Below are positions 62,746-64,000 of a DNA stretch of 64,000 nt, in pieces (the stretch's first letter is position 1; each line of letters begins with the position of its first letter). The notes below the pieces were generated by a model, which saw only the letters and a list, made by a program, of their open reading frames with translations, had not been told where the DNA came from and searched no databases. The position numbers and the translations under genes were made by a program. The DNA lies in assembly GCF_036880985.1 (NCBI RefSeq), contig NZ_JBAJNO010000008.1:2419500-2483499 (forward strand), in the 5' to 3' direction. This DNA comes from Limibacter armeniacum. Lineage in GTDB: Bacteria; Bacteroidota; Bacteroidia; Cytophagales; Flammeovirgaceae.

Positions 62746-64000
62746 TTCATATGGTACAATGTTAGGACGTGCATCCCTAATCTGGTCAAATAGAACTGGG
62801 TCTGAACCAGAAACATCAATATGAAAATGACTGTTTCCATCATCAACAATGGGAATCCAGCCTAGTGTCAGCGAAAAAGTATTGAAAACAAGGCTTTCAT
62901 TTCTAAGTCTCACCCCCATTCCAAAAGCTGCTCTCAAGTTATCGAGCGTGAAAAAGACTTTATCCTGATCAACAAACCCAAAATCTGCATAGGTAAAAAA
63001 GGCAAACTTAAAGCCTATCCAGTTCCAAGGCATAAATATGACTCCTTCCCACGAGGTCGCCAGTCGATTTGGGCCTCCTTCAAAGCCATTGGAATTAAAG
63101 CCCCTCAACAAATCATCCAACCTTATTAGGTCATCCCTGCCTGACCTATTAAAACCAAGGAGATAATTCAACTTAAAAATATGCCTTAACTGAGTTCTTT
63201 TAATGTCTTTCAGGTTAGTAAAAATGGTACTATTGAATCTAATAGCCCCGTCCCTCCAAGAAGGTTTAAAAAAACCACCTGCATCAAAAGAAAAAGAGAA
63301 ATAACCCAACCTTGGAGAATATTTAGCACCTAACAATGAAAAACCGACATATGGACGATCTTCAAATTCACTCTTTTCATAACCAAGCGTAAAACCATAA
63401 CGAACCCCTGCCGATATATCTTCCGTACGACCAAAACCTAAAAGTTTACTGGTTTTGAAAAAGACTATATTATTGAAAAACACATTTCCTAGATAAAGCT
63501 TTCGGTCATGGTAGTAATTATTGGAATCAGAAGCCACAAACGGTCTATCCATAAAATTATCATACCGATAGCGTATCCCAAGATTGATACTGGTTCTTCT
63601 AGATACCTCCCCAAAATTGAATGATCGCCCTACCCAAACATCATATACTTTTTCAGAAAAAACCTGCTCTTTAAGTGTATCTGCATCCAACTCAGTTCTG
63701 AAAGTCTTGATGTCTTCATAGATAATTTCCCCTGCATATTTTGTTTGGGGTGTTAAGTATTCTTTTTTCAAACTTAATGTTAAGCGATCTTCATTAGCCG
63801 AGTTGATATAATTTACAAGCCCATCTGTAAAAGTTCCAGCAATGTTATTTGCAAAAAGTCTAACTTGATGACCAAAAGGAGGATCTTCCCCTTCATCATA
63901 ACTGAATTCATAACTCAAGTCACGGCCTGTTCCAACAACATTTCGATCGTAAACCCTAACACTGTAATCCTGCCAACCACTTGCTGAAGCTGAAAAACCA
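62743..64000 (-). CDS. Outer-membrane beta-barrel protein, BamA/Omp85-like C-terminal part (5' end outside window)
   Basis: The frame stays open through the window edge, so the N-terminal part is missing; a TTG at 63918 is an internal Leu codon. The visible 418 residues are barrel strands with many aromatic and amphipathic stretches (INLGIRYRYDNF, DISAGVRYGFTLGYEKSEF, LGYFSFSFDAGGFF, HIFKLNYLLGFNRS). A conserved LLRGFNSNGFEGGPNRLA loop resembles the VRGF-type lid motif of Omp85/BamA-family barrels. The last strands (VFNTFSLTLGWIPIV) are followed by a short soluble tail. Its role is unknown; it may be a surface-antigen-like barrel. Confidence 0.75.
   Translation of the reverse strand, partial: GFSASASGWQDYSVRVYDRNVVGTGRDLSYEFSYDEGEDPPFGHQVRLFANNIAGTFTDGLVNYINSANEDRLTLSLKKEYLTPQTKYAGEIIYEDIKTFRTELDADTLKEQVFSEKVYDVWVGRSFNFGEVSRRTSINLGIRYRYDNFMDRPFVASDSNNYYHDRKLYLGNVFFNNIVFFKTSKLLGFGRTEDISAGVRYGFTLGYEKSEFEDRPYVGFSLLGAKYSPRLGYFSFSFDAGGFFKPSWRDGAIRFNSTIFTNLKDIKRTQLRHIFKLNYLLGFNRSGRDDLIRLDDLLRGFNSNGFEGGPNRLATSWEGVIFMPWNWIGFKFAFFTYADFGFVDQDKVFFTLDNLRAAFGMGVRLRNESLVFNTFSLTLGWIPIVDDGNSHFHIDVSGSDPVLFDQIRDARPNIVPYE

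Overview
The window looks like chromosomal DNA of a Bacteroidota member, most likely order Cytophagales. The evidence is lineage-typical gene content: an Hc1-like mini histone, a lipidated TamA-like barrel next to TamB, a fused DAHP synthase/chorismate mutase, a TonB receptor with a carboxypeptidase-like N-terminal domain, DUF6913-dapA, and a bacterial arginyltransferase. Several promoters also fit the Bacteroidota pattern TTTG-N19-21-TAnnTTTG, and Shine-Dalgarno sites are rare. I see no rRNA, tRNA, insertion sequence or CRISPR array.

Layout. 0-5.3 kb: the 3' end of an alanine racemase, a ravA-viaA operon and a gamma-glutamyltransferase. 5.4-9.1 kb: an AT-rich, accessory-looking stretch with a lone tyrosine recombinase, a small exported protein and an HTH protein with a nuclease-like C-terminus. 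9.2-21 kb: housekeeping genes (polysaccharide deacetylase, alpha-oxoamine synthase, Hc1, dapA, ligA, HIT, greA, an isolated nuoI-nuoJ pair, Hsp20, arginyltransferase, kdsB). 21-36 kb: EEP-family protein, GMC oxidoreductase with a ferredoxin-like Cys motif, DUF445, ABC1 kinase, TamL/TamB, and a DUF7832-like protein. 36-46 kb: TonB receptor, MobB-MobA fusion with a degenerate P-loop, bifunctional nuclease, Fur with a frameshifted upstream partner, tyrosine phosphatase, amidase, aroB and DAHP synthase. 46-53 kb: gpsA, SRAP protein, dnaB, mpl, murB. 53-64 kb: outer-membrane protein, HNH nuclease, an SO2930-type dihaem cytochrome with its beta-helix partner, a NUMOD4/HNH protein, the glyoxylate-shunt operon aceB-aceA, and a truncated outer-membrane barrel.

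The strongest discovery candidate is the leader of the DAHP synthase gene (minus strand, about 46320 down to 46075). A consensus promoter is followed by a 29-codon ORF with eight consecutive aromatic codons (YYFYWFYF; 12 of 29 residues are Phe, Tyr or Trp). Next come a 14-nt segment perfectly complementary to the 5' arm and loop of a strong intrinsic terminator, the terminator itself, and then the first enzyme of aromatic amino acid synthesis. This has the parts of a ribosome-mediated attenuator sensing all three aromatic amino acids. A second regulatory candidate is a pair of identical 12-bp palindromes (GCGAAATTTCGC) 129 bp apart upstream of aceB, the nearer one touching the predicted -33 element. 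Both functions are inferred from sequence only.
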